Source: Capsicum annuum | Taxonomy: Eukaryota > Streptophyta > Magnoliopsida > Solanales > Solanaceae | NCBI RefSeq assembly: GCF_002878395.1 | Contig: NC_061122.1 | Coordinates: 78,631,454 to 78,695,453, forward strand | Direction of reading: 5' to 3' | Length of the DNA stretch: 64,000 bases | Shown here: positions 12,501 through 22,899 of the stretch, in pieces | Layout: each line of letters starts with the position of its first letter | How positions within the stretch are numbered: position 1 is the stretch's first letter | Notes under the pieces: model-generated | Databases searched by the model: none | Told to the model about the DNA's origin: nothing | Seen by the model: only the letters and a program-made list of their open reading frames with translations | Translations under genes and position numbers: made by a program

Positions 12501-13900
12501 AAGAGCTTTTCTAACCCTTTTGGCAAATAAAGAAGAAAGTTCATCTATAAACTTGTCCTTCTAATGTTCATAACTATTTTTGGATAATTCCATAACCCTA
12601 CTTAGAAAGGTGTCTTTATACCACCTAAATTATCCTAGGGTCTTACATCTAAGCCCATTTAAGAGAGTATGAATATTTTCATATTGGTTGGTAAATCTAC
12701 CGTTAAAGTGTTCTAAAATTGTAAGAACGAGCGTATAAATCACATCTTCCCTATTTGCAGGGAGGGTTCTTCCTAGATTATCAGTCCCTTGAGTAGTAGC
12801 TATAGCATTAAAGATTGACTTTCTTTTCTCTTAAGATAAATAATTGTCCCACTAACCATGAAGTTGGTCAGTAAAACCAACAACTATCATTTTACAGATA
12901 ACTTTATCTGTTCTATTATTTACATTACCAGTGGCTTTTCACACTGTTGAACACATCATCATTCGGTGTACGAGGATAGTTAATTGCCTCTCAGTTAATC
13001 CATCTAGATTTCATTCATAAATATCATCTCCACTATAAGACGTATTAGTCTAATTCCAATCCCTTTCCTCTATCAGAACATCTTGAGGAGTGGGTCGCAG
13101 ATAGTAATAAGTTTGCATGTGAGGTGAATCGGTATATCTGTGATTCTTACCCGGCCGTTCTCTAATTATTCCTTTGAGCTTATTAAGCTCTGATTTAGTC
13201 TAATTTTTCAAATCATGAGTGGTTTCTGGGCTATTAGCAAAGACATTAGATAAATCAATGGGTCTAATATTTAGGCCAGAAGGATTTTTATCAAGAAGAT
13301 GTTCTAAATCATGTAAAGGTGATTTAAATTTAAATCCCTCAATATCAGGGGGTCGTTGAATACCGGTTTAGTTGTCAAATCTCTTGTCTTTCTTTTGAAA
13401 GAGGAAGCAATATCAGTAGAATTTAGCTAATACTTAGTTTCTTTATCAAATCAATTAACTCATCAAGTTTCTTATTAAGAGAGGAAATATGTTCTCCTAA
13501 AACTTTCACATATAAGCACAAATAATTATTTTGAGAAATCAAATTATTAATTTCTGCAACAGTTGCCTTAGCAACTTCATTATCAATGAATTTTTGAAAT
13601 GTAGAAAATATAATACCCATATTATTCAGCAATATAAAAGGAGCTTGGGGTGGGTAAGCAGTTTTAACAATATTTCCATTATTATCTTGATATGATCTTT
13701 CAAGTACTTTAACATATAATGACAAATAAGTGGTTATAAACCAAGGGACAAAACACATAATTTGATTATGCAATGCACAAGTTTCATAAAATTCTTGAGA
13801 AATATTATTCATCTCTTCAAGACTATATCAAAAAATCAAGTTCTAAAATTAATTTCTTTTCTGGAATACAGGATTAAAATTAATTTGATGTAGAATTATT
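9514..13900 (-). pseudogene. Coat-protease-RT-RNase H polyprotein remnant (copy C)
   Basis: The order on the minus strand is as follows. The coat N-terminal part is at 13812-13423 (LGEHISSLNKKLDELIDL). Capsid core pieces lie at 13050-12462. The basic region and a zinc-knuckle remnant are at about 12330-12080. An acidic and coiled spacer covers 12073-11420. The protease (IDSGADVS) is near 11310-11340. RT has FSKFDLKSGYWQIQI near 10500-10550 and a YIDD motif near 10335. RNase H ends at 9514. Numerous stops and frameshifts break it, for example at 13420, 11666, 11304 and 10385. The enzyme parts would have copied viral RNA to DNA and processed the polyprotein; this copy cannot. Confidence 0.88.
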
Positions 13901-13902
13901 AA

Positions 13903-14960
13903 ATATCATTTGGATCAAAGTTCATTTCAGAAGCAGTAGGAATATCTCTATCAAAGATATGTCATCATCTTGAACAATATTTGTTCGCCGATTGACTTTG
14001 ACTTTCTCTACAAATCTTGTAGAAGTTGAATCAATTGTGTGCCAAGAAGCTGCACGACTTCTAGCTGGACCGTATAATGGTTCTATAGGAGAAATATGAT
14101 GCATAGCAAGCAACAATTTAGGCATGGATAATAAATGTTTGTTATAAACAGTAGAGCTTGCATCAACTTGAATACGAATCCTACCATCCAAATTTTAAGT
14201 CACATGCTATAATTCACTATTAGTTAAATCATTAGTGACTTGATTAGGAGATATAACCGAGTCTAAGGTTCATGTAGTGGGAAAATTAATCTTATCCCAT
14301 TTAATAGGTCTCCTTGTGGTGACCTTAGTTTTGCAAAATTAGTTTCACCTAGTATAGTCTGATCCGATGTATTGTATAACCTACATCGAGGATTCAAAGT
14401 AGTTAATAATCTATAATAAATTCTGTATGACAGACAAATCAGTTCAAATCCAGGCGTATAATTATAACCATACGCTTTCACATTTAATGTCGAAACATCA
14501 AGTATATTCGCATCAGTTAAAGCTAATTGTAAATTCAGCTGAGTATTGAAATAAACTGGACCATAGGCCATGGTTGATTCAATCGTACCCATTAAAGATT
14601 GTTTAAACTTCAGATTTCTTTAATCCCTATGAGCTGCTAAAAATGTCTTAGGTAACCCTTTAAGAGTTAATGGTTTAAAAGCAATCTGAACCATTCCAAT
14701 ATGCATAAAGTTATAATGATTTTTATATAAATCAATATCACATTTATTTAATAATCGAATCGTCTGTTCTGGTGAATTTAATGCCGAAGACTGTTCAGTC
14801 ATCTTTATTATTTGCTTAGAAAGAACTTTATCAAACCAACCATATTCATAAATGGTTTTAATATCAACCTTTGGAATAGTCTACTTGTTTAACAAGTCAA
14901 GGTTTTGAGGTATATCTACCTCTTCAAGCCGAGTACTCTTAGTACTCAATCTCCCATTTC
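13903..14960 (-). pseudogene. Movement protein remnant (copy C)
   Basis: Pieces at 14802-14620, 14592-14263 and 14191-13922 align with the movement protein of copy D; PLTLKGLP, YGPVYFNTQLNLQL and LTDANI are visible. This is the 30K-superfamily type of cell-to-cell movement protein found in Caulimoviridae. Breaks: a frame shift near the presumed ATG (about 14960), a TAG near 14880, and disruptions around 14600 and 14200. The frame ends with TAA at about 13903, as in the other copies, though the ATG that follows in fragment B is here ATA. Confidence 0.82.
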
Positions 14961-14970
14961 CATAAGTAGA

Positions 14971-15468
14971 AAATTTATGTCTATGCTGAAAAGTTCAGAT
15001 CTATTACATAATAACCACGAAAGTTCCTAGACTTTGATACCCAACTTCAGGATCTGAGGGCAGGTGGTAATCCGCGCGACCATCCAGACCTATAAGTTAA
15101 TATCGGAAAACCAACCGAACTATATCAGAATTTCATATAGCTTATTAACTGTATGGAAGATCGAATCTTTTTACCCGAGCAAGGCGTCTGTCAAAAGTTA
15201 ATACATACTCTAGTTGAGCCCATGTGTCTAGCGATTCTAACCGTGAAAAGAGGTGCCCCTTTTCTTATCTTTAACGGGCTTAAAAGTCATGGTTTACTAG
15301 ACGTAGTCACTAATACAAAGCCAGCAAAAGCAGTACTAACTTCGACTGTACCACCATCTCGGAACCAAGCCAAGAAACTATAGAAAAATTTCTTTATATT
15401 TTGATAGAGTCTGGATCTTTCATGGTTATTATACATAAGAAATTAGATCTCCAGCCTAGATATGAAAA
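14971..15468 (-). repeat. Leader inverted repeat (arms 15402-15468 and 14971-15039)
   Basis: The two arms of about 67 bp are imperfect reverse complements; both carry (A)TAATAACCA(C/T)GAAAG and AGATCT blocks. They enclose about 360 bp of viral leader upstream of the movement protein. Plant pararetroviruses are known to have a long structured leader that supports ribosome shunting, and this pair is the likely stem base. The tRNA primer site sits at the start of the downstream arm. Confidence 0.7.
15031..15043 (-). other. tRNA-Met primer-binding site, slightly degenerate (copy C)
   Basis: The minus strand reads TGGGTATCAAAGT, a close variant of TGGTATCAGAGC, the tRNAi-Met complement used by Caulimoviridae. 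Copy D's inverted leader fragment has the exact consensus at the corresponding place (55213-55225). Confidence 0.65.
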
Positions 15469-15578
15469 TTGTCTAGCCGGACATAGTTATGGCCAAAGAG
15501 AGAGTGTAAATAATTAAAAATAATATAAAATACCTTTAATGGCCGGATGCAAGGCCGAAATAGTAATAACGGCAAGCT

Positions 15579-15584
15579 TTTATT
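15579..15584 (-). terminator. Poly(A) signal AATAAA (copy C)
   Basis: An AATAAA lies about 125 nt downstream of the TATA box on the minus strand. Having the poly(A) signal soon after the transcription start is the arrangement that gives pararetroviral RNA its terminal redundancy. Confidence 0.55.
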
Positions 15585-15700
15585 CCACACTTAAAATTAT
15601 TTTATAAGAGAGAAGGGAGAGCACTCTAAGCTAGAGAGAGAAAATAAAAAAGAGAAGATAAAAAGATGAAAATTTCAGCCTTCCCTAACAAATGAAGGCA

Positions 15701-15711
15701 TCTATTTATAG
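15701..15711 (-). promoter_or_regulatory. TATA box of 35S-like promoter (copy C)
   Basis: The minus strand reads CTATAAATAGA, an excellent plant TATA box. It lies between the tail ORF and the leader and is followed by a CT-rich stretch, then the poly(A) signal. Confidence 0.65.
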
Positions 15712-15741
15712 GGAGAAAAAGGTATCTACAAATAGTATTAT

Positions 15742-15840
15742 TGGTCCCATATCCGGGTCCTATGTACAGTGGATCTACTGTGTAGGAATAGTACTAAGTG
15801 TCCCGCATCCGGGTCCCGTGCACAGTAAATATACTGTGTG
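15742..15840 (-). repeat. Duplicated palindrome-bearing promoter element (copy C)
   Basis: Two direct copies of about 42 bp (15742-15784 and 15799-15840) share GGTCCC/GTCCC, ATCCGGGTCC and a short palindrome (ACAGTGGATCTACTGTGT; CACAGTAAATATACTGTG). They lie 35-130 bp upstream of the TATA box on the minus strand. Copy D has one related unit near 62660-62695. This looks like a duplicated upstream activation element; no known motif name is claimed. Confidence 0.55.
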
Positions 15841-15941
15841 TATTACACTTTATTTTTTCCTTTTAATTTTCAAAGAAATTCTTCAGTTCTTGTAATGTCT
15901 TCATCAGATAGCGGTTTATCTGAAGAAACTAGCTAAGAATC

Positions 15942-16880
15942 CTAAACTTCTTCGTCGGCGATATCATTGCTGGTTATACTCTTCATGGAAGTATCTGACT
16001 TATCATGATTATCAACTGATTTCATCAAATTTCTTCGAACTATTTTCAAATATTTTTCAATTATCTCAATCCTATCTCTGTCATGGATAGAGATTCTTCT
16101 AGAAATATGCTTTAATGATTTATTCTCGATAATATCTTTTCGAGCAGCTATAGAATATTCCTGAATCGTCTTTCTAATAGTATCCAGGAGTTCTTGTCCA
16201 TACAATATTATTGTTTTGGGATCCTTTCGCATCAGTTTGTTCCAAAAATTATTATAAAATACCCTATATAAACAAGAAATTTGTTCTTAGTGAACCCTAG
16301 TTCTGGAGTCCATTTATGAATCCAGGGAATAAAAAATTCAATAAAGATATATATTTTATCAATTGTTTCTAAATTACAGATATGATCTGCATGATATAAT
16401 TCATTCATATGCGGGGATACTTTGGTCCATTCTTTGTATAACTTGAGGAATGGATCAGGCAATATTTGAACGATCGGACCATAATAAGACTACCAATCTA
16501 TAAACCAGTTAGGGATAGGTTCTGCAAATATCTTTGCGCATATCTTTATAAACCAAGTATGCTTATGTCTGTCGTTGTTATAATAAAGAGCTTTAGAGAA
16601 AGCTTCAATGTAGTCCCAATAAGTGAAATTAATCTTGGAACCTTTAAGCAATATCTGCTTCTCAGTCATTGAGGTCACTCCCCAGTTTTCTACGTATATG
16701 ATCCGTTTAATAACAATTTTAGAGAAGTTATAAACGTTCTCTTCACTGTTGTACCCAGAGAAATGTTCAAATTCTGCACTCCCTGTGGTAATGAGAATCC
16801 TTTCATACTAAGTGCGGATTTTGTATGACTTACCCGAAAAATATAAATTATTTATCAAATATTTGTGGAATACCTCCCAC
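15942..16880 (-). pseudogene. Tail ORF, C-terminal part (copy C)
   Basis: Pieces at 16678-16490, 16462-16232 and 16232-15942 match the C-terminal two thirds of the tail protein of copy D. Shared words include NFTYWDYIEAFSKALYYNN, HKHTWFIKICAKIF and a conserved SLKHISRRISIHDRD segment. Upstream homology continues to about 16880 (SYKIRT-like). Breaks: a stop at 16490, a frame change at 16232 and degenerate sequence above 16678. Aromatic- and charge-rich; function unknown. A 3'-terminal ORF of this general kind is known from florendovirus-type endogenous viruses, but the match is from memory and unproven. Confidence 0.7.
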
Positions 16881-16889
16881 GGTCTATTT

Positions 16890-19600
16890 TGCCTCTAAAT
16901 TTTAAAGTTTTCGACAAAAATATCATTTCTTTATTTTCAATTTGTTCTTAGAACTTGATGATTTTTATTATAGTTTGTCACTAAATTATATACTCAATTA
17001 AAATTTTTCACTTTTATTTTTTTATCTTAAAAATAATTTTTAAATTTTAAAGAAAATATATTATATAGATTAAAAAATAAAAAAAAATTAATAATTTTTT
17101 TTTTCTTTTCTAAAAAAGAGATACAAATGTTGATATAAATATAAGGGTTGGTATTTTAAAAAATCAAATAGGAAAAAGGAGGGAGAATGATTATTGTTCA
17201 AAGTTGAGAGGGTGTTTGATTTTTACAGTAAAGTTCGGGGGTATAAACAATTTTAACTCAATATCTTGAAGTTGAAATTCATTTGAGAAAATTTGACTAA
17301 TAGTTGTTCAAGTTTTCAATAAGAAAAATTATCTACTTTATCTTCTCACTTAAAAAATAAAATAAAAGAACAATTTTAAGAAAGAATTGAACTATAATAA
17401 TATATTAAAAATTATTAGTTGAAGTTTTCAATAAGCAAAATGATATACTTTATTTTCTCATTTTAAAATAAAATAAAAGAATAATTTGAAGAAAGAATTG
17501 AACTATAATAATATATTAAAAATTATGAAAGCTATTTACAAATACTAGTATTCAATCATTAGATCAGTTGATCATAGAAAATTGTTGCCGTATTTGTATG
17601 ATATAATAAGAAAATTATTAGATATCATTGATATGATTAAACTACAATTTGCTTATTTGAACAGATTTGAATATATTAATTTTAAAAAATTAAATATCAT
17701 TTGTGATAATTAGCCTTTTGTTGATTATTACTTTATCACAGGTAAAAAAATTACGTATATTTGTACCAAAAAAAGGTTTATTTGGCATGCCTATTAATTA
17801 AGTTACTTGTAATTGTGGATAGAAAAGCATACAATCAATGAATGATAAGCTCTAGAGTTATCCACATGATTTTTCTTATATATAATAAAAAACATAACAT
17901 GATATTTGATTTTTTTTAATATACTCTAATCATAATTATATTTTAATAATAATATAATTTAAATATTTTTTATTTCAAATTCTAATAAGTTTGAGCAAAA
18001 GTCAATCCTCGCTTTCTTTTCATTACTTTTTCTTTTCATAAATAACTTATGATATCATTAATCTTCTTTTGCTAAAATGTCATTTTGAATTAGTGATGAC
18101 ATTTGGTTGACATATGTGACCTTTTATTTTGTCGAAACCTAATATATATAGTTAACATATGTTAACATTTAGTACTAAAGAAACGTAAATCCTAAGCAAA
18201 TATCTTAACGAAAGCTAAAACTTATTATTGTGAAGCTTATTTGAACTTTATCTTATTAAGAAAAATAAAAAGATCGTAAGAAATAAAAGATGATTAAAAA
18301 TATATATATATTTATTGAAACACAATTTTTGAAAAGTCAAAAAGGTTATTTTCTTATAATTTCTATTAATAATTTACTTTATTTTCAAAGAAAAGATAAA
18401 AATGTTAATGAACAATATATTCTCCTAGCTTAAGTTATTTTACATTTTAAAACTCTATCAAATTTATTTTTAGAATGCTTTGAATGATTTTGGAATTTTA
18501 TCTAATAATTTGTGGTAAAGAAAATTTATTTGGGCAAATGATTTTTATTTATTATATATGTGTATATAAATATTTCTTGAATATTTGGTTTATCTTTCTC
18601 TTTAAATTTTAGATATTAAAAGAAAATAAGTTAGCAAAAATAAAAGGAATAAAAAAAGGAAGACAACCAAGTTACTTCTAAATGATTACAACCAAATTTA
18701 TATATTTCTATTACATACTGTATGGATACTGGCCCGTTCTCAACATTTCATTTTATAAAGATGAAATAATTTCAGTTTTGAAGGCATTGTGATTATACGA
18801 TTTTACATTGCCATTTTCAATATTACGTGCTGATTTGAATTAATCTTCAATAATACCTTAGATCTTAGTTCTACGGATAGGGAAACAAGCTTAGTCCTCT
18901 TTAAATGGAAATTCCCATTATCTAATAGAAGTAGTAAATGTAAAAATGCATAAAGTCAAAGCAGACTAAACAAGATTTTTCCAAGTTGGAAGGTTTAGAA
19001 GATACTGAGAAGGAAAAGAAAAGAAAATAATAGCCAGTTCCATTTGAAGCCATAGTTAACACCATTTTTTCCCTTGACCAAATTCTTTCTCAGAAGATCA
19101 ATAGGCAAATATATTCTTTACTCACCTTTGAAATTCAACACTCTCGGTAACAATTTACAATTGAATTTTCAATTTTTACTATATATAAAGGGGGGAGGGA
19201 GGCTTAAAAGGGTCTTGAAAGCTGTGTGAAATGCCTTTCTGCATCCATAGTAATGACTATGTTTTGTCACATTCTTTTCAGTGCATTTGTGACATCCAAT
19301 GAGCAGATCATTTTTGTAGTACATGTAAACAATAAATGTACATTTAAAACATACATTAGAGGGTAGATGGAATCCAATATCCTGTAAGTTTCGAACCTTA
19401 TCCCAGCCGGCTGTTGGGGATTTTTCGATTATTAAACATAATATTGGGAGCCTAATTTGATGCTTTTAGTTCAATGCCAACCTCTTCTAGATAGAAAATG
19501 CTAAGAACAATTAGTTCATGGAAAGCAAAAGTGTTTGTCCTTTGCTGGCAAAATGTGCCTACTGAAAAGTATTTTTTTTCTATTCATACATATTGGTCTT
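16890..19600. other. AT-rich intergenic DNA, no gene seen
   Basis: No coding signal was recognised on either strand. It is strongly AT-rich with homopolymer and microsatellite-like tracts, one local tandem duplication (17311-17530), and a short G-rich run near 19190. Confidence 0.6.
17311..17530. repeat. Tandem duplication, about 112 bp x 2
   Basis: Copies start at 17311 and 17423, each with AGTTTTCAATAAG at the start and AGAAAGAATTGAACTATAAT near the end. They differ by a few substitutions and small indels. Confidence 0.8.
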
Positions 19601-19751
19601 AGATACTTCTATTACCAAAGAGAGTGAGTGATGAAGCTTGATAAAGAAATGGACCTTGGGCCTAAATCAACCTCAAAAGCTAGCTTATGAGGGGAGGATT
19701 GCCCAAAATCATATAGGGAGACCAAGGACCTCCAACACCCCCGCACACCCA

Positions 19752-19941
19752 GGACTGGACATCTGGAGCGTGGACAATATAAGACGGGGGGCCCAACATC
19801 GGAAACAATGAACTGGGTGGGCCTGTTCTGATACCATGATAAAGTAATGGAGCTTGGGCTGGACATCTGAAGCGTGGACAATATAAGACGAGGGGCCCAA
19901 CATCGAAAACAATGAATTGGGTGAACCTGTCTCTGATACCA
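19752..19941 (-). repeat. Duplicated primer-site/leader unit in the TRIM-like element
   Basis: Two tandem units of about 104 bp (from 19752 and from 19857) share GGACATCTG(G/A)AGCGTGGA, GGGGCCCAACATCG and a terminal CTGATACCA. The primer-binding site therefore occurs twice (19827-19836 and 19931-19941), only the second next to the LTR. Confidence 0.7.
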
Positions 19942-20025
19942 TGTGAAGAAATATAAGAGAAAATTATTATTGAATTGTTGTAACGGTATTATTACATTGA
20001 GGCCTTATTTCTAGACACTATATTC

Positions 20026-20115
20026 CAATCCTTTTCATAATAGGATACTACGTTACAATCCTTTTCCTAATAGGATACTACGTTACAATCCTTTTCCTAA
20101 GAGGATTCTATATGT
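20026..20115 (-). repeat. 30-bp tandem repeat inside the 202-bp LTR
   Basis: AATCCTTTTCCTAATAGGAT-type units followed by ACTACGTTAC occur two and a half to three times with a 30 bp period. Confidence 0.75.
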
Positions 20116-20149
20116 TATTCCTATTCCTACTCATATTCTAACAAAGCTG

Positions 20150-20310
20150 ATAGTAAATTGTTGTGGAATATGAGTAATAAGAAAGACAGATTTTGGGTCA
20201 GGTGGGTTCACCTATAGACTACATAAAAGAAGGGCAATTGAGATGCTACTACAAATCGAGATTCCTGGAGCATCAAGAAAGTGCTGAAAGCTTCAAAATA
20301 TATGGAAGTT
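20150..20310 (+). pseudogene. LINE reverse transcriptase C-terminal remnant (zf-RVT region)
   Basis: The plus-strand frame has LLWNMSNKKDRFWVRWVHL and, with stops between, DSWSIKKVLKASKYM. This resembles the plant LINE segment between reverse transcriptase and the zinc-binding RVT domain (KDxxWVRWVH...SWxxxKI). It is short and broken; identification is from pattern memory. Confidence 0.5.
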
Positions 20311-22770
20311 TTTGGATTAAATGCTTTTGAAGAACTGGAGAACAAGGAGTTGTTCTTTATTCTAGTAGAAAGATGTACCTCAAATTGCTGGGGTCATTTC
20401 CTAGAGTAAGTCGGAATGGGAATTGGATGGGTGTTGTGATTCTGTGGAATACTTATAAAACAGTGATGGAGATTTATGCATCATTTCATGGGAATAATGA
20501 TTTTTCGTACTTAAATCCACCGGATTCATATATACGAACTATTTAACAACAAAGAGAAGGACGTGAAGCTGAGTATAAGGTTGTTTTGTTGAAGATATCT
20601 CCAAATTTGGTGGGATTTTTGGTACCATTTCCAGTGGGTTTTAGGGAGGAATCGATCCTTTGTTTTGGGAACTGATTTCAGCCTTTGATCTATATGATGA
20701 TTTAACACAATTTTTGGGGCTTCTGTTTGATGATACAACTCACTTTTTGAGTCTTGGAGTGGCGATAGTATCCCATTTTTTTTAATGGATGAGAATTTGC
20801 ATCTATGGGTAGATAATTCTGCATTACCATGTTGAGTTCAGGCTGAAGTTGTTGACTATGGTACTCCAAGTTTAACATTGAGCGATGAAAAAGCTTTTAA
20901 TCAGATTGAGATGGGGAGGAAGAGCAAGGTTTCGGGATGGGTGAATTCAACTTCAGGAATTTAACTACAATAATTTCTAGAGAAGTGAAATTTAAGAATA
21001 AGATAAAGTTCTATCTTAATGGTACTTAAAAAAGGGTAAAACGGAATGTGAAAGAAGTGAATATAGTAAGTCTACTATCTTCTATAGTTATTATAATTTC
21101 TCGAACCACTATGAAACTCTGATTAGTTAGGTTAATATAAGATGGGAATGGCATCCTAACTTCTAAATTTTATTAATAGCCCAAATCATGAAATAGGTTA
21201 AAAGGATATGACAAGGAAAATTATAAGAAAATTGGCATTGTTATTCGTTTTATCTCTTTCACCTAAACATATCCAACTATTCATGATGTAACTAAGTACC
21301 AAAAATCTTGCTATCTTCTTGATACCAAACCATGTTCTGTGAACAAATGCTCAGGAAGCCAACCAATTTCTTCTAATTCTTTTAGATAAAACAGATTAGT
21401 ATCTCTATGGCATACTATATGGCTGAAACCTGTCTTTGTCTTAACTTTAAAACCGAATGCCTAGGCATGTCAAATAATAGCAACCTATTAGAAGGATTTG
21501 AGCTTTCTCGAGATATATTCTTGCTCTCTTGAGTGGATCTTAGTGATATCCTCATAAGTTTAATCTCCAGAATCCCAAAAGTAACACCATAATCGGTCAC
21601 AGTAATAGGTTATTCAGATTTATATTGCAGAAGTTACAATTTACTGTATTTCCTAATAAGAGAGTACCGAGACTCTTAATTATAATAACTGGCATCCATT
21701 CCACTGATCTACGCAAAATTAGCATAATAAAAAACTGTATGTATGATACACCATGCTCAATCACACACAAACCATTTAATGAAAATATAAAATTAGAGAA
21801 ATAGGAATCCATACCTAATGTATTCAACTCTTTCGTGTTATCAATCTTGCAAATTGAAACAATGTCATTGTCTATCATAGAAAGTAAAAAGTAGGGCAGT
21901 ATTAAAAATAGTGATCCAACAGATACTGAGCTCTAATCGATAAAAAGGTGGAACATGTACAGAAGCTCACCATTCAAAATCAGTGCACGCAAGTTCACAA
22001 TACCACAGACCTCGTCCATAGATTTGAGCTTATTTTTTCTGGCATTCAGTACCTGATAAACAAGGAAGTGTGTATTAAAAGCCAAAACCCTTTCCCGGCA
22101 AATAATAATTTACCAACCACATGTCACAATTTTAGAGGATTTTACAAAATTAAAATTACAATAATCTTATTAATTACATGTCATAATTTTAGAGGAGAAA
22201 AATAATTTACTAACACATGTCTCAATTTTAGAGGATTTTAAGAAAATTAATACAACAATAATGCCATTGTGAGGACTACCAAATTTTGGTATCCTCTCTT
22301 AAAATTTATCGTCATCAAAGAATGATATGATCTTGATGCTTACTGATCTAGATAGAGGGAGATAAACTCCATTAGGGGTTTATCCATCTCGTTGATAAAT
22401 CGGCAGAAATACAGTGGGAGGATAGTTGTTCAAGATCCCGAAATCTGGTGGAGCCACCACTCAACAACCTTATTCTTATAGGGATTTAGTTGCCATTCTC
22501 GAATCGTTTTAGCGGCCAGTGACACACTTATGGAGGACACTGCAAGCAGTCTTTGTACAGCTTCTTTGTAGTCTTATTGCATAGTTCGTTTTTAGCTTTG
22601 TGAATTTTGACTCAGTTTGAGGAGTCCCTTACAAGTTAAATGCTCTAGTTCAACGATTATTTCTTTCCCTGTAACCATATTGGTGTATATCACATCAGTT
22701 GATTTGAACTCCTAAATCTTGTCTCAGTATTAATTATAAGCAATTTATGTTCTTGAGTCTTTTTTTGACT
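20311..22770. other. Non-coding or unrecognised DNA
   Basis: Short frames on both strands give no recognisable protein. 22120-22240 holds repeats of CATGTC(A/T)(C/T)AATTTTAGAGGA-type words. Possible degenerate LINE or gene remnants, but nothing firm. Confidence 0.5.
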
Positions 22771-22771
22771 T

Positions 22772-22895
22772 GAGTCGGGGTTTATCAGAAACAACCTCTA
22801 TATCACACCTCTGAGGTAGTGGTGTTGCGTACACTTACCCTTTCCAGACTGACTTTTATGGGAATATACTGGGTATATTATTGTTGCTTTATGGC
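22772..22895 (+). mobile_element. TS-like SINE, plus strand
   Basis: The sequence follows the conserved core of Solanaceae TS-type SINEs: a GGGTTTATCAGAAACAACCT start, CTGAGGTAGTGGTGTTGCGTA in the middle, and a TTGTTG-type tail near 22885. It is diverged. Confidence 0.65.
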
Positions 22896-22899
22896 TCAA

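Larger units (their letters stand above)
9222..16880 (-). mobile_element. Endogenous pararetrovirus copy C, circularly permuted, minus strand
   Basis: Reading the minus strand from 16880 to 9222 gives: C-terminal part of the tail ORF, promoter and poly(A) region, leader with primer site, movement protein, coat-protease-RT-RNase H, one small ORF, and the beginning of the tail ORF. Compared with copy D (55236-63386) this is one almost complete genome opened inside the tail ORF, with about 340 bp missing there. Many stops and indels are present. Caulimoviridae identity rests on the movement protein plus zinc knuckle, protease, RT and RNase H in that order without integrase or LTRs. Confidence 0.9.
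19612..20143 (-). mobile_element. TRIM-like LTR element, 5' part only
   Basis: On the minus strand a 202 bp LTR (20143 to 19942, starting TGTTAGAATATGAG and ending TTCTTCACA) is followed directly by a tRNA-Met primer site TGGTATCAGAG (19941-19931) and a leader of about 330 bp without a recognisable gene. The LTR size and lack of coding sequence fit TRIM elements. No second LTR was found left of 19612, so the element is truncated. Confidence 0.6.
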
